Below, piece after piece: positions 8,638-17,205 of a stretch of DNA of 64,000 bases. Below the pieces are notes generated by a model. The model did no database searches. It saw only the letters and a program-made list of their open reading frames with translations, and was not told the origin of the DNA. Positions within the stretch are counted from its first letter, which is position 1. Every line of letters starts with the position of its first letter. A program made the translations under genes and the position numbers. The DNA comes from Glacieibacterium sp965200405 (GTDB lineage: Bacteria; Pseudomonadota; Alphaproteobacteria; Sphingomonadales; Sphingomonadaceae). The stretch is from NCBI RefSeq assembly GCF_965200405.1, contig NZ_OZ241356.1, forward strand, positions 62,001 through 126,000. The letters run 5' to 3'.

Positions 8638-9652
8638 GCGGCGGCTGGTCATCGGCTCGTGGCCCGGGCGGACGTTTGCCTGGAACAGCTTCATCGCGAG
8701 CTTTTGCGAGGCGCTGGAGGCCGCCGGTTGCGAGGTCGTCGACGTCGAGGACCCCCGATCGCTGCAGACCCGCATCGACGTACTGCATATCCACTGGCCC
8801 GAGCAGATATTCTGGAAAGGCGGCGGCGCGGCCCGGCTGACCTATCGGACGGTGTCCGTCCTGCGCGCCCTCGCCCGGCTCCGGCGCTCCGGCGTTCGCC
8901 TCGTCTGGATGGTGCACAATCTCCGCCCGCACGACGAAAGCGGCGCGCGACGTCCGCTCTGGGCCTATCTTTCGCGCCGCCTCGCCCGCATGGTCGACGG
9001 CTTCATGACGCTGAGCCCCGCGACGGTCCCGGTCGTACGGGCCGCCTTCCCTGCCCTTGCCGGCAAGCCCTTTGCCGACGCCTGGCACCCGGCCTATACC
9101 GACATTCCGGCCGTCGAGGCACCGGTCCGCGACCCGGCGGCGATCCGCTACGCCTTTCTTGGCCAGGTCCGCCCGTACAAGGGCGTCGAGGAGCTCGTCA
9201 CCGCCTTCGCGGCCAACGCCGACCCCCGCCACCGCCTCGTCATCGCCGGCGATGCCGCGCCGCCCGAGTTCGCCCAGCGCATCGCCGCGCTTGGCGCCCG
9301 CGACGACCGTATCGACGTCGAACTCCGCCGCCTGAGCGACGCCGAGATGGCGACGGCGGCCGCCGCTGCCGACATCATCGTGCTGCCGTTCAACAACTAC
9401 CTGCACTCCGGCTCGATGCTCTACGCCCTGAGTTGCGGCCGCCCGGTGCTGACGCCTTCGACCGCCTTTGCCGAGGGACTGGCCAAGGTCGTCGGCGCCG
9501 ACTGGGTGCGGACCTACCAGGGCAAACTGGCCCCGCATCACCTCGACTTCACCCCGCCGACCGGGTCGGCCGACCTGGGCTTGCTGAGCTGGAGCGCCCT
9601 CGGCGAAGCCGCGACGGCCCTATACCGTAGGTTGGCATCGACCGCCGCCTGA
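8627..9652 (+). CDS. Glycosyltransferase, GT-B fold (GT4/GumK-like)
   Basis: 341 residues, GTG start inside the end of the preceding GT2 gene. N-terminal half: IDVLHIHWPEQ and VWMVHNLRPHD, the acceptor-side pattern of GumK-like and GT4 enzymes. C-terminal half: YAFLGQVRPYKGVEELV and ADIIVLPFNNYLHSGSMLYAL, with the nucleotide-sugar-binding region. It is the last gene of the glycan cluster. No flippase, polymerase or export gene is in this cluster, so product export must be encoded elsewhere. Confidence 0.83.
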   Translation: MQAERRLVIGSWPGRTFAWNSFIASFCEALEAAGCEVVDVEDPRSLQTRIDVLHIHWPEQIFWKGGGAARLTYRTVSVLRALARLRRSGVRLVWMVHNLRPHDESGARRPLWAYLSRRLARMVDGFMTLSPATVPVVRAAFPALAGKPFADAWHPAYTDIPAVEAPVRDPAAIRYAFLGQVRPYKGVEELVTAFAANADPRHRLVIAGDAAPPEFAQRIAALGARDDRIDVELRRLSDAEMATAAAAADIIVLPFNNYLHSGSMLYALSCGRPVLTPSTAFAEGLAKVVGADWVRTYQGKLAPHHLDFTPPTGSADLGLLSWSALGEAATALYRRLASTAA

Positions 9653-9692
9653 CCGGCTTTGTCAACAAATCCTGAATGTTTCGGCGCCGCCG

Positions 9693-9723
9693 TCGTCATG
9701 CAACTGTCATGAAACACTGTCAC
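9693..9723 (+). promoter_or_regulatory. Candidate Pho box upstream of pstS
   Basis: Three CTGTCAT-like heptamers lie in tandem: TCGTCAT (9693-9699), CTGTCAT (9704-9710) and CTGTCAC (9717-9723). The first step is 11 bp, the standard PhoB repeat spacing; the second is 13 bp. They end 50 bp before the pstS start. This is the expected site for activation by phosphorylated PhoB under phosphate starvation. The phoBR genes themselves are not in the window. Confidence 0.72.
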
Positions 9724-9773
9724 GAGACGCCTTGTCGAATCAGGGTCGGTTCGGCTGATCGCGAGGAGCCGGA

Positions 9774-10808
9774 ATGTCCGTCCAATTCACTAAAGGTCTG
9801 CGCGCAGCATTGCTGCTCGGCGTAGCGACTGCAGTTTCAGGTCCGGCCTTTGCCGCCGCGATCACCGGCGCCGGCGCCACCTTCCCAGCGCCGCTGTATG
9901 CAAAATGGGGCTCCGCCTACAAGGCCGCCACCAAGAACGAGCTCAATTACCAGGCCATCGGCTCGGGTGCCGGCCAGGCGCAGATCAAGGCGCGGACCGT
10001 CGACTTCGGCGCGTCCGACGATGCCATGAAGGACGCGGACCTGACTGCCGCCGGTCTCGTCCAGTTCCCCGCCGTGATCGGCTCGGAAGTCATCATCGTC
10101 AACCTGCCCGGCGTCGCTGCCGGCCAGCTCCGCCTGACGCCCGACATCATCGCCGCCATCTATGCCGGCAAGATCACCAAGTGGAACGACCCGGCCATCG
10201 CCGCGATCAACAAGGGCCTGCCGCTGCGCCCGATGCCGATCACCCCGGTCTATCGCTCGGACTCGTCGGGCACCACGGCGATCTTCACCAACTACCTGAC
10301 CAAGGCCGCCAAGGGCTGGACCCTGGGTGCCGGCAAGACGATCAGCTGGCCGGTCGGTTCGGGCGGCAAGGGCAATGACGGCGTCGCCGGCAACGTCAAG
10401 AACACCGTCGGCGCGCTCGGCTATGTCGAGTTCAACTATGCCTTCGCCAACAAGCTGACGATGACCAAGCTGAGCAACACCGCCGGCAAGTTCATCGACC
10501 CGACCCCGGCCAGCTTCAACGCCGCCGCTGCCCAGGCCGATTGGGCCAAGGCGCCGAACGCCGTCGTCAACATGCTCGCCCTGCCCGGTGCCAACACCTG
10601 GCCGATCGTCAGCGCCACCTACATCCTGGTGCCGACCAAGCCGACCAATGCCGCGGGCACCAGCGCCGCCCTGGCGTTCTTCGACTGGAGCTACAAGAAC
10701 GGCGGCAAGGTCGCACAGCAGCTCGGCTATTTGCCGCTGCCGGCCGCTGCCGTCCAGCGCGTCCGCACCGAGTGGAAGAGCATCAGCGGCGTCACCCTGC
10801 CCCGCTAA
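9774..10808 (+). CDS. pstS: Phosphate ABC transporter, periplasmic phosphate-binding protein
   Basis: 344 residues. A Sec signal peptide (RAALLLGVATAVSGPAFA) is followed by the classic PstS N-terminus ITGAGATFPAPLYAKW. The phosphate-binding loops GSGAGQAQI, DFGASDDAM and RSDSSGTTAIFTNYL are all present. GAGGAG-like ribosome site (GCGAGGAG) before ATG. It captures orthophosphate for the PstCAB channel. First gene of pstSCAB-phoU, downstream of a Pho box and separated from pstC by a strong hairpin that should keep pstS mRNA in excess. Confidence 0.97.
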   Translation: MSVQFTKGLRAALLLGVATAVSGPAFAAAITGAGATFPAPLYAKWGSAYKAATKNELNYQAIGSGAGQAQIKARTVDFGASDDAMKDADLTAAGLVQFPAVIGSEVIIVNLPGVAAGQLRLTPDIIAAIYAGKITKWNDPAIAAINKGLPLRPMPITPVYRSDSSGTTAIFTNYLTKAAKGWTLGAGKTISWPVGSGGKGNDGVAGNVKNTVGALGYVEFNYAFANKLTMTKLSNTAGKFIDPTPASFNAAAAQADWAKAPNAVVNMLALPGANTWPIVSATYILVPTKPTNAAGTSAALAFFDWSYKNGGKVAQQLGYLPLPAAAVQRVRTEWKSISGVTLPR

Positions 10809-10820
10809 AGTCGCCTGTCG

Positions 10821-10846
10821 GGGCGTGCGGCAGGTGCCGCACGCCC
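10821..10846 (+). terminator. Hairpin between pstS and pstC (attenuator or mRNA-end stabiliser)
   Basis: A perfect 11-bp stem, GGGCGTGCGGC pairing with GCCGCACGCCC, closes a 4-base loop (AGGT) 12 bp after the pstS stop. There is no T-run, so partial termination or 3'-end protection of pstS mRNA is more likely than full termination. This gives high binding protein relative to membrane subunits. Confidence 0.7.
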
Positions 10847-10874
10847 AATTCCTGGCCGAAATCCTGGAGCCCAG

Positions 10875-11867
10875 ATGAGCGACGTCGCCACCCCGTTACC
10901 ATTGCCGATCGGCCCGCTGTCGACCGCGTCGATGCCGGACGAGTCACCGCGTCACTCGACCGGGCGCGAGGCCTTGTTTTCGGGCCTCGTCACCGGCTCG
11001 GGCCTGATCGTGCTGGTCCTGCTCGGCGCGATCATCCTGATGCTGGCATTCGGTGCCTGGCCGGCGTTCAAGGCGTTCGGCATCGCCTTCCTGTGGACGC
11101 CGGTCTGGGACTCGGTGAACGACACCTATGGTGCCGGGATCATGGTCTATGGCACGCTGCTCAGCTCGGTGCTGGCGCTAGTGATCTCGGTGCCGCTGTC
11201 GATCGGTGTCGCCTATTTCCTGACCGAAATCCTGCCTGCAGCGTTCCGCCGGCCGATCGGCGTGGTGATCCAGCTGCTCGCCGCGATCCCGTCGATCATC
11301 TACGGCATGTGGGGCTTCTTCGTCCTCGCACCCTGGCTAGCAGAGCATTTCATCCTCGACGTCGCCGATGCCGCGGCCGGCATTCCGGGCCTCAACAAGG
11401 TGCTGGACTATGGCTCGGGCAACAGCGTCTTTACCGCCGGGCTGGTGCTCGCGGTGATGATCCTGCCGCTGATCACCGCGATGTTCGTCGAGATCCTCGG
11501 GGCTACCCCGGTGGTGCTCAAGGAGTCGGTCTACGGCCTCGGCGCCACCCGCTTCGAGGTCATCCGAGACGTCGCCATTCCCTACGGCCGCCGCGCCATG
11601 GTCGGTGCGGTGATGCTCGGGCTGGGCCGCGCGCTCGGCGAGACGATGGCGGTGGTGTTCATCATCGGCAACGCCACCCGCCTGTCGCCCAACTTGTTCG
11701 CGCAAGGCTCGACGATCGCCTCGACCATCGCCAACGAATTCGCCGAGGCCGGTTTCGGCACGATGAAGCTCGCGGCGCTGCTGGGGCTCGGCCTGACGCT
11801 GTTCATCATTTCCTTCATCGTGCTGGCGGCATCGCGGATGCTCGTCGCACCCCGGGCAGCGAGCTGA
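10875..11867 (+). CDS. pstC: Phosphate ABC transporter permease PstC
   Basis: 330 residues. After a short cytosolic lead, SGLIVLVLLGAIILMLAFGAW forms the first membrane span, and there are about six spans in all. The permease contact loop for PstB is FVEILGATPVVLKESVYGLGATRFEVIRD, the EAA-like motif of PstC. It forms the membrane channel with PstA. It starts 66 bp after pstS and is followed by pstA after 4 bp. Confidence 0.96.
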   Translation: MSDVATPLPLPIGPLSTASMPDESPRHSTGREALFSGLVTGSGLIVLVLLGAIILMLAFGAWPAFKAFGIAFLWTPVWDSVNDTYGAGIMVYGTLLSSVLALVISVPLSIGVAYFLTEILPAAFRRPIGVVIQLLAAIPSIIYGMWGFFVLAPWLAEHFILDVADAAAGIPGLNKVLDYGSGNSVFTAGLVLAVMILPLITAMFVEILGATPVVLKESVYGLGATRFEVIRDVAIPYGRRAMVGAVMLGLGRALGETMAVVFIIGNATRLSPNLFAQGSTIASTIANEFAEAGFGTMKLAALLGLGLTLFIISFIVLAASRMLVAPRAAS

Positions 11868-11871
11868 GCCG

Positions 11872-12708
11872 ATGAGCATTCTCGCCCGCCGCCGCAAGAT
11901 CACCAACTTCATCGTCGCGGCGCTCGCCTCCGCTGCCGCGGTGCTGTCGCTCGCGATCCTCGCCTCGATCCTGTGGACGCTGTTCGCCCGCGGCTTGCCG
12001 GCGCTGCGCTGGACGACGCTGACGACCTCGATGGCGCCGACCGGCGAGAATGGCGGCCTCGCCAACGCCATCATCGGCAGCCTGATCCAGGTCGGCATCG
12101 GTATGGCCATCGCCACCCCGATCGGCGTGCTGGCCGGCACCTACCTGTCGGAATATGCCCGCGGCTCGAAGATCGGCAACGTCACGCGCTTCGTCAGCGA
12201 CATCCTGCTATCGGCGCCGTCGATCCTGATCGGCCTGTTCGTCTACACGCTGATGGTCGCGACGACGAAGACCTACTCGGGGTTCGCCGGCGCCGTGGCA
12301 CTGGCGGTCATCGCCATCCCGATCATAATCCGGACTACCGAGGACATGCTGTCCCTCGTTCCCATCGCGCTGCGTGAAGCCGCCGCCGCGCTGGGAGCGC
12401 CGAAGTGGAAGGTGACGACGCTGATCGCCTGGCGCGCTGCCGGCTCGGGCATGCTGACCGGCCTGCTCCTTGCCCTCGCCCGCGTCGCCGGCGAGACCGC
12501 GCCGTTGCTGTTCACCTCGCTCGGCAACCTCAACTGGTCGGTGTCGCTGACCAAGCCGATGGCGAGCCTGCCGGTAGCGATCTACCAGTTCGCCGCCAGT
12601 CCGTACGAAGACCTGGTCCAGCTCGCCTGGGCCGGAGCGCTGCTCATCACGCTCGGCGTGCTCGTCATCAACATATTGGCGCAACTCACCATTGGCCGCC
12701 GGCGCTAG
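11872..12708 (+). CDS. pstA: Phosphate ABC transporter permease PstA
   Basis: 278 residues, six predicted membrane spans. The EAA-type loop ALREAAAALGAPKWKVTTLIAWRAA matches PstA. The line GVLAGTYLSEYARGSKI is the typical second-span loop. It pairs with PstC and the PstB ATPase. Spacing to pstC is 4 bp and to pstB 3 bp, so this is one operon. Confidence 0.96.
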   Translation: MSILARRRKITNFIVAALASAAAVLSLAILASILWTLFARGLPALRWTTLTTSMAPTGENGGLANAIIGSLIQVGIGMAIATPIGVLAGTYLSEYARGSKIGNVTRFVSDILLSAPSILIGLFVYTLMVATTKTYSGFAGAVALAVIAIPIIIRTTEDMLSLVPIALREAAAALGAPKWKVTTLIAWRAAGSGMLTGLLLALARVAGETAPLLFTSLGNLNWSVSLTKPMASLPVAIYQFAASPYEDLVQLAWAGALLITLGVLVINILAQLTIGRRR

Positions 12709-12711
12709 GAA

Positions 12712-13542
12712 ATGAATGCCATGACCCAAGCCCCTGAAATGTCGTCGCTCGCCGATGTCGTCGGCCGGCGCGACACGCTGACCGATACCAAGCCGTACAT
12801 CACCACCAAGAACCTCGACTTCTTCTACGGGGACAACAAGGCGCTGACCTCGGTCAACCTCGACTTCCCGGAAAAGCGCGTCACCGCGCTGATCGGGCCG
12901 TCGGGCTGCGGGAAGTCGACGCTGCTGCGCGTCATCAACCGCATGTACAGCCTGTACCCGGGCCAGCGCGCCACCGGCGAAGTGCTGATGAACGGCGAGA
13001 ATTTGATCGATCCCAAGGTCGATCCGACCGACCTGCGCGCCCGCATCGGTATGGTCTTCCAGAAGCCGACGCCGTTTCCGATGACGATCTACGAGAATGT
13101 CGCCTTCGGTGTCCGCCTGCACGAGCGGCTGAGCAAGGCGGCGATGGACGAGCGCGTCGAGTGGAGCCTCAACAAGGCGGCGCTGTGGACCGAGGCGAAG
13201 GACCGCCTGCACAGCTCGGCGCTCGGCATGTCGGGTGGCCAGCAGCAGCGGCTGTGCATCGCCCGCACCATCGCGGTGAAGCCCAAGGTGCTGCTGTTCG
13301 ACGAGCCGACCTCGGCGCTGGATCCGATCTCTACCGCCAAGGTCGAGGAGCTGATCGCCGAGCTGCGTGCCGATTTCACCATCATCATCGTCACCCATTC
13401 GATGCAGCAGGCGGCGCGAAGCTCGGACCAGACGGCGTTCATGTACCTCGGCAAGGTCATCGAGGTCGGGCCGACGGCGCAGATCTTCACCAACCCCGTC
13501 GAGAAGCAGACCCGCGAATATGTCACCGGGCGGTTCGGCTGA
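12712..13542 (+). CDS. pstB: Phosphate ABC transporter ATP-binding protein
   Basis: 276 residues. Walker A GPSGCGKST, Q-loop VFQKPTPFPMTIYENVAFGVR, ABC signature MSGGQQQRLCIART and Walker B VLLFDEPTSALDP are all intact, with the switch His in IVTHSMQQA. The QKPTPFP sequence is specific to PstB. It drives phosphate import through PstCA. A second ATG at 12721 is possible. Overall length equals the family norm. Confidence 0.97.
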   Translation: MNAMTQAPEMSSLADVVGRRDTLTDTKPYITTKNLDFFYGDNKALTSVNLDFPEKRVTALIGPSGCGKSTLLRVINRMYSLYPGQRATGEVLMNGENLIDPKVDPTDLRARIGMVFQKPTPFPMTIYENVAFGVRLHERLSKAAMDERVEWSLNKAALWTEAKDRLHSSALGMSGGQQQRLCIARTIAVKPKVLLFDEPTSALDPISTAKVEELIAELRADFTIIIVTHSMQQAARSSDQTAFMYLGKVIEVGPTAQIFTNPVEKQTREYVTGRFG

Positions 13543-13579
13543 GGCCAGCCGCGACCGGACCAGCCTTGGGAGTAGCAGC

Positions 13580-14296
13580 ATGACTTCGACGATCCTTACG
13601 CCGCACACGGTATCGTCCTATGATGCCGCGCTGCACGAGCTGCGCACCGTTGTTTCCCAGATGGGAGCATTGGCCGAGAGCCAGCTGACCGCGGCGCTCG
13701 ATGCGCTGGTCGAGCGCGACGTCGCTGGTGCGCTGGGCGTGGTGGCGCTCGATCATCGTCTCGACCGCCTGCAGGAAGAGGCCGAGCTGAGCGCGACGAC
13801 GATCTTCTCGCGCTATTCGCCGCTGGCCGACGACCTGCGCGAAGTCATGGCGTCGCTGAAGATCGCCGGCTGGCTGGAGCGGGTCGGCGACTATGCCAAG
13901 AACATCGCCAAGCGCGCCTCGACGCTGGCCGAGCTCCCCGACGCCGAGGGCAGCGCCCAACTGTATGAATTGTCGAGCTTGGCCAAGCATTTGCTGCGCA
14001 CCGCGCTGGCCGCCTATCTCGACCGCGACGCCGACCTGGCGCGCGAGGCGGTGCACGGCGACGCGGCGGTCGACGCCGAGTACAACCGGGTGTTCCAGAG
14101 CCTGATCTCGCTGACCGAGGCCGATGGACGGTCGGCCGCCGGCTTCGTCCACCTGCAATTCATCGCCAAGAACCTGGAGCGCATCGCCGACCAGGCGACC
14201 AACATCGCCGAGCAGGTCGAATTCGCCATCACCGGCGAGCCGGTCGCGGGTCGCGAAAAGGGCGACACCTCGGCACTGGGCGTCGGCGAGGTCTAG
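13580..14296 (+). CDS. phoU: Phosphate signalling protein PhoU
   Basis: 238 residues from ATG at 13580; an open frame further upstream lies inside pstB and is not coding. Two helical-bundle halves are seen, with the PhoU motifs DHRLDRLQEEAE and LKIAGWLERVGDYAKNIAKRA, and a second copy FIAKNLERIADQATNIAEQV carrying the E/D-rich metal site. PhoU links PstSCAB activity to the PhoR kinase and represses the Pho regulon when phosphate is plentiful. The stop codon overlaps by 4 bp the stop of the convergent bacteriophytochrome gene. Confidence 0.96.
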   Translation: MTSTILTPHTVSSYDAALHELRTVVSQMGALAESQLTAALDALVERDVAGALGVVALDHRLDRLQEEAELSATTIFSRYSPLADDLREVMASLKIAGWLERVGDYAKNIAKRASTLAELPDAEGSAQLYELSSLAKHLLRTALAAYLDRDADLAREAVHGDAAVDAEYNRVFQSLISLTEADGRSAAGFVHLQFIAKNLERIADQATNIAEQVEFAITGEPVAGREKGDTSALGVGEV

Positions 14297-16836
14297 GCGA
14301 TCCCGAGGCTGCGGGCGATCGAGTCCTGCGAATAGGGCTTGGCGATCACCGGTGCCTGGCGGTGCTCGAGCGGGAAGTCGATGCCCTCGCCATAGCCGGT
14401 GGCGAACACGTAGCGGATGCCCAGTTCGCGCAGGCGCGAGGCGATCGGCCAGCTCATCTCGATGCCGAGGTTGATGTCAAGGATCGCAAAGCTCGGCGTC
14501 TGGGCGGCGATCAGGCGCAACGCCCCGGCGACATCGCTAGCCATTAGCACCTCGTTCGCCCCCAATGCGGTCAGCACGTCCTCGGCGCCCAGCGCGATGA
14601 TGATGTTGTCCTCGACCAGCAGCACCGTGCCGCTGAGCCGCCCGGCGGGGGTGGTCGCGATGGCAAGCACGGCGGCGATCGGCAGGTCCTCGCCGCGGAC
14701 AACGTGACGGGCGGGAATGACGAAGCGGGCGTGCAGGCCACCGGGCGCATAGTCCAGGCTGGCCTCGCCGCCGAGTTCGTGCGGCACCGAGCGGTGGATG
14801 ATCGTCGAGCCGAAGCCGCGGCGGCTCGGGGTCTGGACTTCCGGGCCACCCGTCTCGGTCCAGTCGAGGGCCAGGCTGCCGTCGAGACCGAGCGTCCAGC
14901 GGATCGCGACATCGCCGCTGGCTTCGCTCAGGGCGCCGTGCTTGGCCGCGTTGGTCATCAGCTCGTGGATCACCAGCGCGATCGTCGAAAAGGCCTGGGG
15001 CTGGAGCAGCACCGCCGGCCCGTCGGACGACACCCGCGTCGCGCCATCACCCAGGAAAGCCGCCGCCTCGGTGTCGATCAGCGTCGCGAGCGAGCCGGGC
15101 CCCCAGTTCTCGGCGGTGATCTGGTCGTGCGCCCGGGCCAACGCATGGACCCGGTCGCCGAGCACCGTCGCGAAGGTGTCGACGTCCTGCGCGCTCATCC
15201 GGCTTTGCGCCACCAGGCCGCGGATCAGGCCGAGGATATTGCGGACGCGGTGATTGAGCTCGGCGATCAGCAGCTCCTGCTTCTGCGTCGTGGCGCGGTT
15301 CTCCGTCTCCGTCTCGCCGGCACGTCGCAGGATGATCTCGATCAGCGTCACCCGCATGTTCTCGGCGGCGATCAGCTCGGCCGGGGTCCAGATCGCCGAC
15401 TGGCCGCGCACGACTTCGCGCCATGCGGCAAAGCTCTTGCGGGGCGTCAGGCGGGGACCGTCGCTGCCGACGACCAGCAGCTTGTTCGGCCGCCCGGCCC
15501 AGGTGACGGCGTGCGCCATCTCGTGCCGGAAGAAGACCAGGTAATCCTGCGCCGACCGCGAGATCGGCAGCACCAGCATGCCCGCCGCGCGGTCGACGAA
15601 CGCCCTTCCCTCCGGCCACACCCGGCCGATTTCCGCGGTGGCATAGATGCGGCTGGCGACATGCTCGTCGAGGAAGCCGCGCAGGGCCCCGCACTCCGCT
15701 GCGGTCGGTGTCTCGCCGCGCAGGGTGACGTCGCCGTCGACATAGACCGCGATCCCGTCGCACGGCACCAGGTCGGCGATGCGATCGGCCAGCTGGGTCA
15801 TCGTCTGGGCGGCCGAGCCGCGCTCGATGGCGGTCGCGACCAGTTGCTGGCGCAGCTGCGAGGCATGCTCCTCATAGGCTGCGACCTCGGCCCGCTCCCG
15901 CTTCTCGATGAGCAGCGACAACAATTCGCCGAACAGCTCGGCAGTGGTGCGCTGCTCGAAGCCGATGTGGCGCGGCGCCATGTGATGGCAGGAGATCAGG
16001 CCCCACAACAGGCCGTCACGGACCAGCGACACCGTCATCGTCGCCGCGACGCCCATGTTCTGCAGATATTCGATGTGCATCGTCGAATGAGCGCGCAAGG
16101 TACTCATCGACAGGTCGAGCGGCTGGTTGAAGCCGTCGGAGGCCGGCACCAGCGGGCTGGGCACCGCGCCCACATCGACCAGCACGCGGACCGGGTTGCG
16201 CAGCAGCAGCGCACGGGCCTGTTGGGGGATATCCTCCGCCGGATAGCGCAGCCCGAGGAACGGCTCGAGCCCGGTGCGCACCCGCTCGGCGATCACCTCG
16301 CCGGAACCATCGGGGTGGAAGCGGTAGATCATCACCCGGTCGAAGCCGGTCAGCGCCTGCATCAACCGCGCCGCCTCGCGCACCAGGCTGGCCTGCCCCT
16401 TGGTCCGGGCCAGCATCGACCGCAGCATCGCGCCGGCGTTGAGGTCGCCGGTCGGGACGTTGGGCTCGGCCTCGATGATGATCAGGCCGCCGGTCTGGTG
16501 GATCGCCAAGTCGTAGCTTGGGCCGCCGTCCTGCAGCTGGACGGCAAAGCTGCGCTCCACCGCATCGGCGCCGTTGAGCAACGACAGCCGGTTGCGGATC
16601 AGGTGGATCGCCTCGGCGTGAAAGACGTCGCGCAGCGAAGCGCCAAGCAACGCCTTGATCGGCAGGCCAAGAAAATCGACGATGTTCGCGGAGACGCGCG
16701 CCACCCGCCATTCGCTCGACAGGGCAATCAGGAAGCCGATAGGCTGGATCGCACTAATGTGATGGATCGGCTCGCGGTCGCAACTCGTCATGTCGACCGT
16801 ATAGCTGCCCTGCAAGTCTGGTTCGATTTCCGTCAC
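14293..16836 (-). CDS. bphP: Bacteriophytochrome: PAS-GAF-PHY, HWE histidine kinase, fused receiver
   Basis: 847 residues. Cys19 in the N-terminal tail is the expected biliverdin attachment residue. PAS spans about 25-125, GAF about 140-310 with YPAEDIP (198-204) and HSTMHIEYLQNMGV, and PHY about 325-510 with the tongue motif PRKSF (465-469). The kinase is of HWE type: phospho-acceptor His529 in ELNHRVRN, N-box HELMTNAAKHGAL (624-636) and WTE (659-661). A receiver domain (737-847) has the acidic pair VEDN and acceptor Asp787 in ILDINLG. It senses red/far-red light. No separate output protein or haem oxygenase gene lies beside it. It converges on phoU with overlapping stops, so transcription of one may run into the other. 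Confidence 0.95.
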   Translation of the reverse strand: MTEIEPDLQGSYTVDMTSCDREPIHHISAIQPIGFLIALSSEWRVARVSANIVDFLGLPIKALLGASLRDVFHAEAIHLIRNRLSLLNGADAVERSFAVQLQDGGPSYDLAIHQTGGLIIIEAEPNVPTGDLNAGAMLRSMLARTKGQASLVREAARLMQALTGFDRVMIYRFHPDGSGEVIAERVRTGLEPFLGLRYPAEDIPQQARALLLRNPVRVLVDVGAVPSPLVPASDGFNQPLDLSMSTLRAHSTMHIEYLQNMGVAATMTVSLVRDGLLWGLISCHHMAPRHIGFEQRTTAELFGELLSLLIEKRERAEVAAYEEHASQLRQQLVATAIERGSAAQTMTQLADRIADLVPCDGIAVYVDGDVTLRGETPTAAECGALRGFLDEHVASRIYATAEIGRVWPEGRAFVDRAAGMLVLPISRSAQDYLVFFRHEMAHAVTWAGRPNKLLVVGSDGPRLTPRKSFAAWREVVRGQSAIWTPAELIAAENMRVTLIEIILRRAGETETENRATTQKQELLIAELNHRVRNILGLIRGLVAQSRMSAQDVDTFATVLGDRVHALARAHDQITAENWGPGSLATLIDTEAAAFLGDGATRVSSDGPAVLLQPQAFSTIALVIHELMTNAAKHGALSEASGDVAIRWTLGLDGSLALDWTETGGPEVQTPSRRGFGSTIIHRSVPHELGGEASLDYAPGGLHARFVIPARHVVRGEDLPIAAVLAIATTPAGRLSGTVLLVEDNIIIALGAEDVLTALGANEVLMASDVAGALRLIAAQTPSFAILDINLGIEMSWPIASRLRELGIRYVFATGYGEGIDFPLEHRQAPVIAKPYSQDSIARSLGIA

Positions 16837-17205
16837 ACACGCCCCTCAGATACCAATCGACGGGACGCGCTGCATCGGCGAACAGCGAATGCCTGTTACC
16901 GCACAAAGCGCGACAGAGCGAGTCATTCGACGTCTCGCAACGTCATCGACGCTTTGCAAACAAACGACTTAGCCAAGCTCGCTCAGCTGGACGACCCGGG
17001 ATCGCCAGAGCCGCGCGAACGCTTCGGGACGGTGAAGCGACAGAACGGCCCGCCGTCGCCAAGAAAATTGAAGACTTCGGAATTGCCACCGACACCTCGC
17101 CGGCAACCACCGACATTTCCGTGTGTTTGCCAGGTTCGGGAAGCCGCGTGCCATGCTAACCTGGGGGAACCACGTCGGCGCGATCCGCCGCCGGACCAAG
17201 GAAGC
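16837..17205. other. Intergenic region between divergent bphP and hydrolase-OsmC genes
   Basis: 369 bp holding the promoters of both divergent genes. It has lower GC than the genes, notably CTTTGCAAACAAACGACTTAG around 16952-16976. I see no convincing small gene, RNA or repeat. Open frames crossing it are extensions of antisense frames. Confidence 0.5.

Noticed and set aside
14704..17205. Very long open frame on the plus strand running through the phytochrome region into the hydrolase-OsmC gene
   Set aside because: It is antisense to a phytochrome with all domain motifs. Its product is Arg/Asp/Gln-rich without motifs, and a good ribosome site marks the true start at 17206. High GC keeps such frames open.
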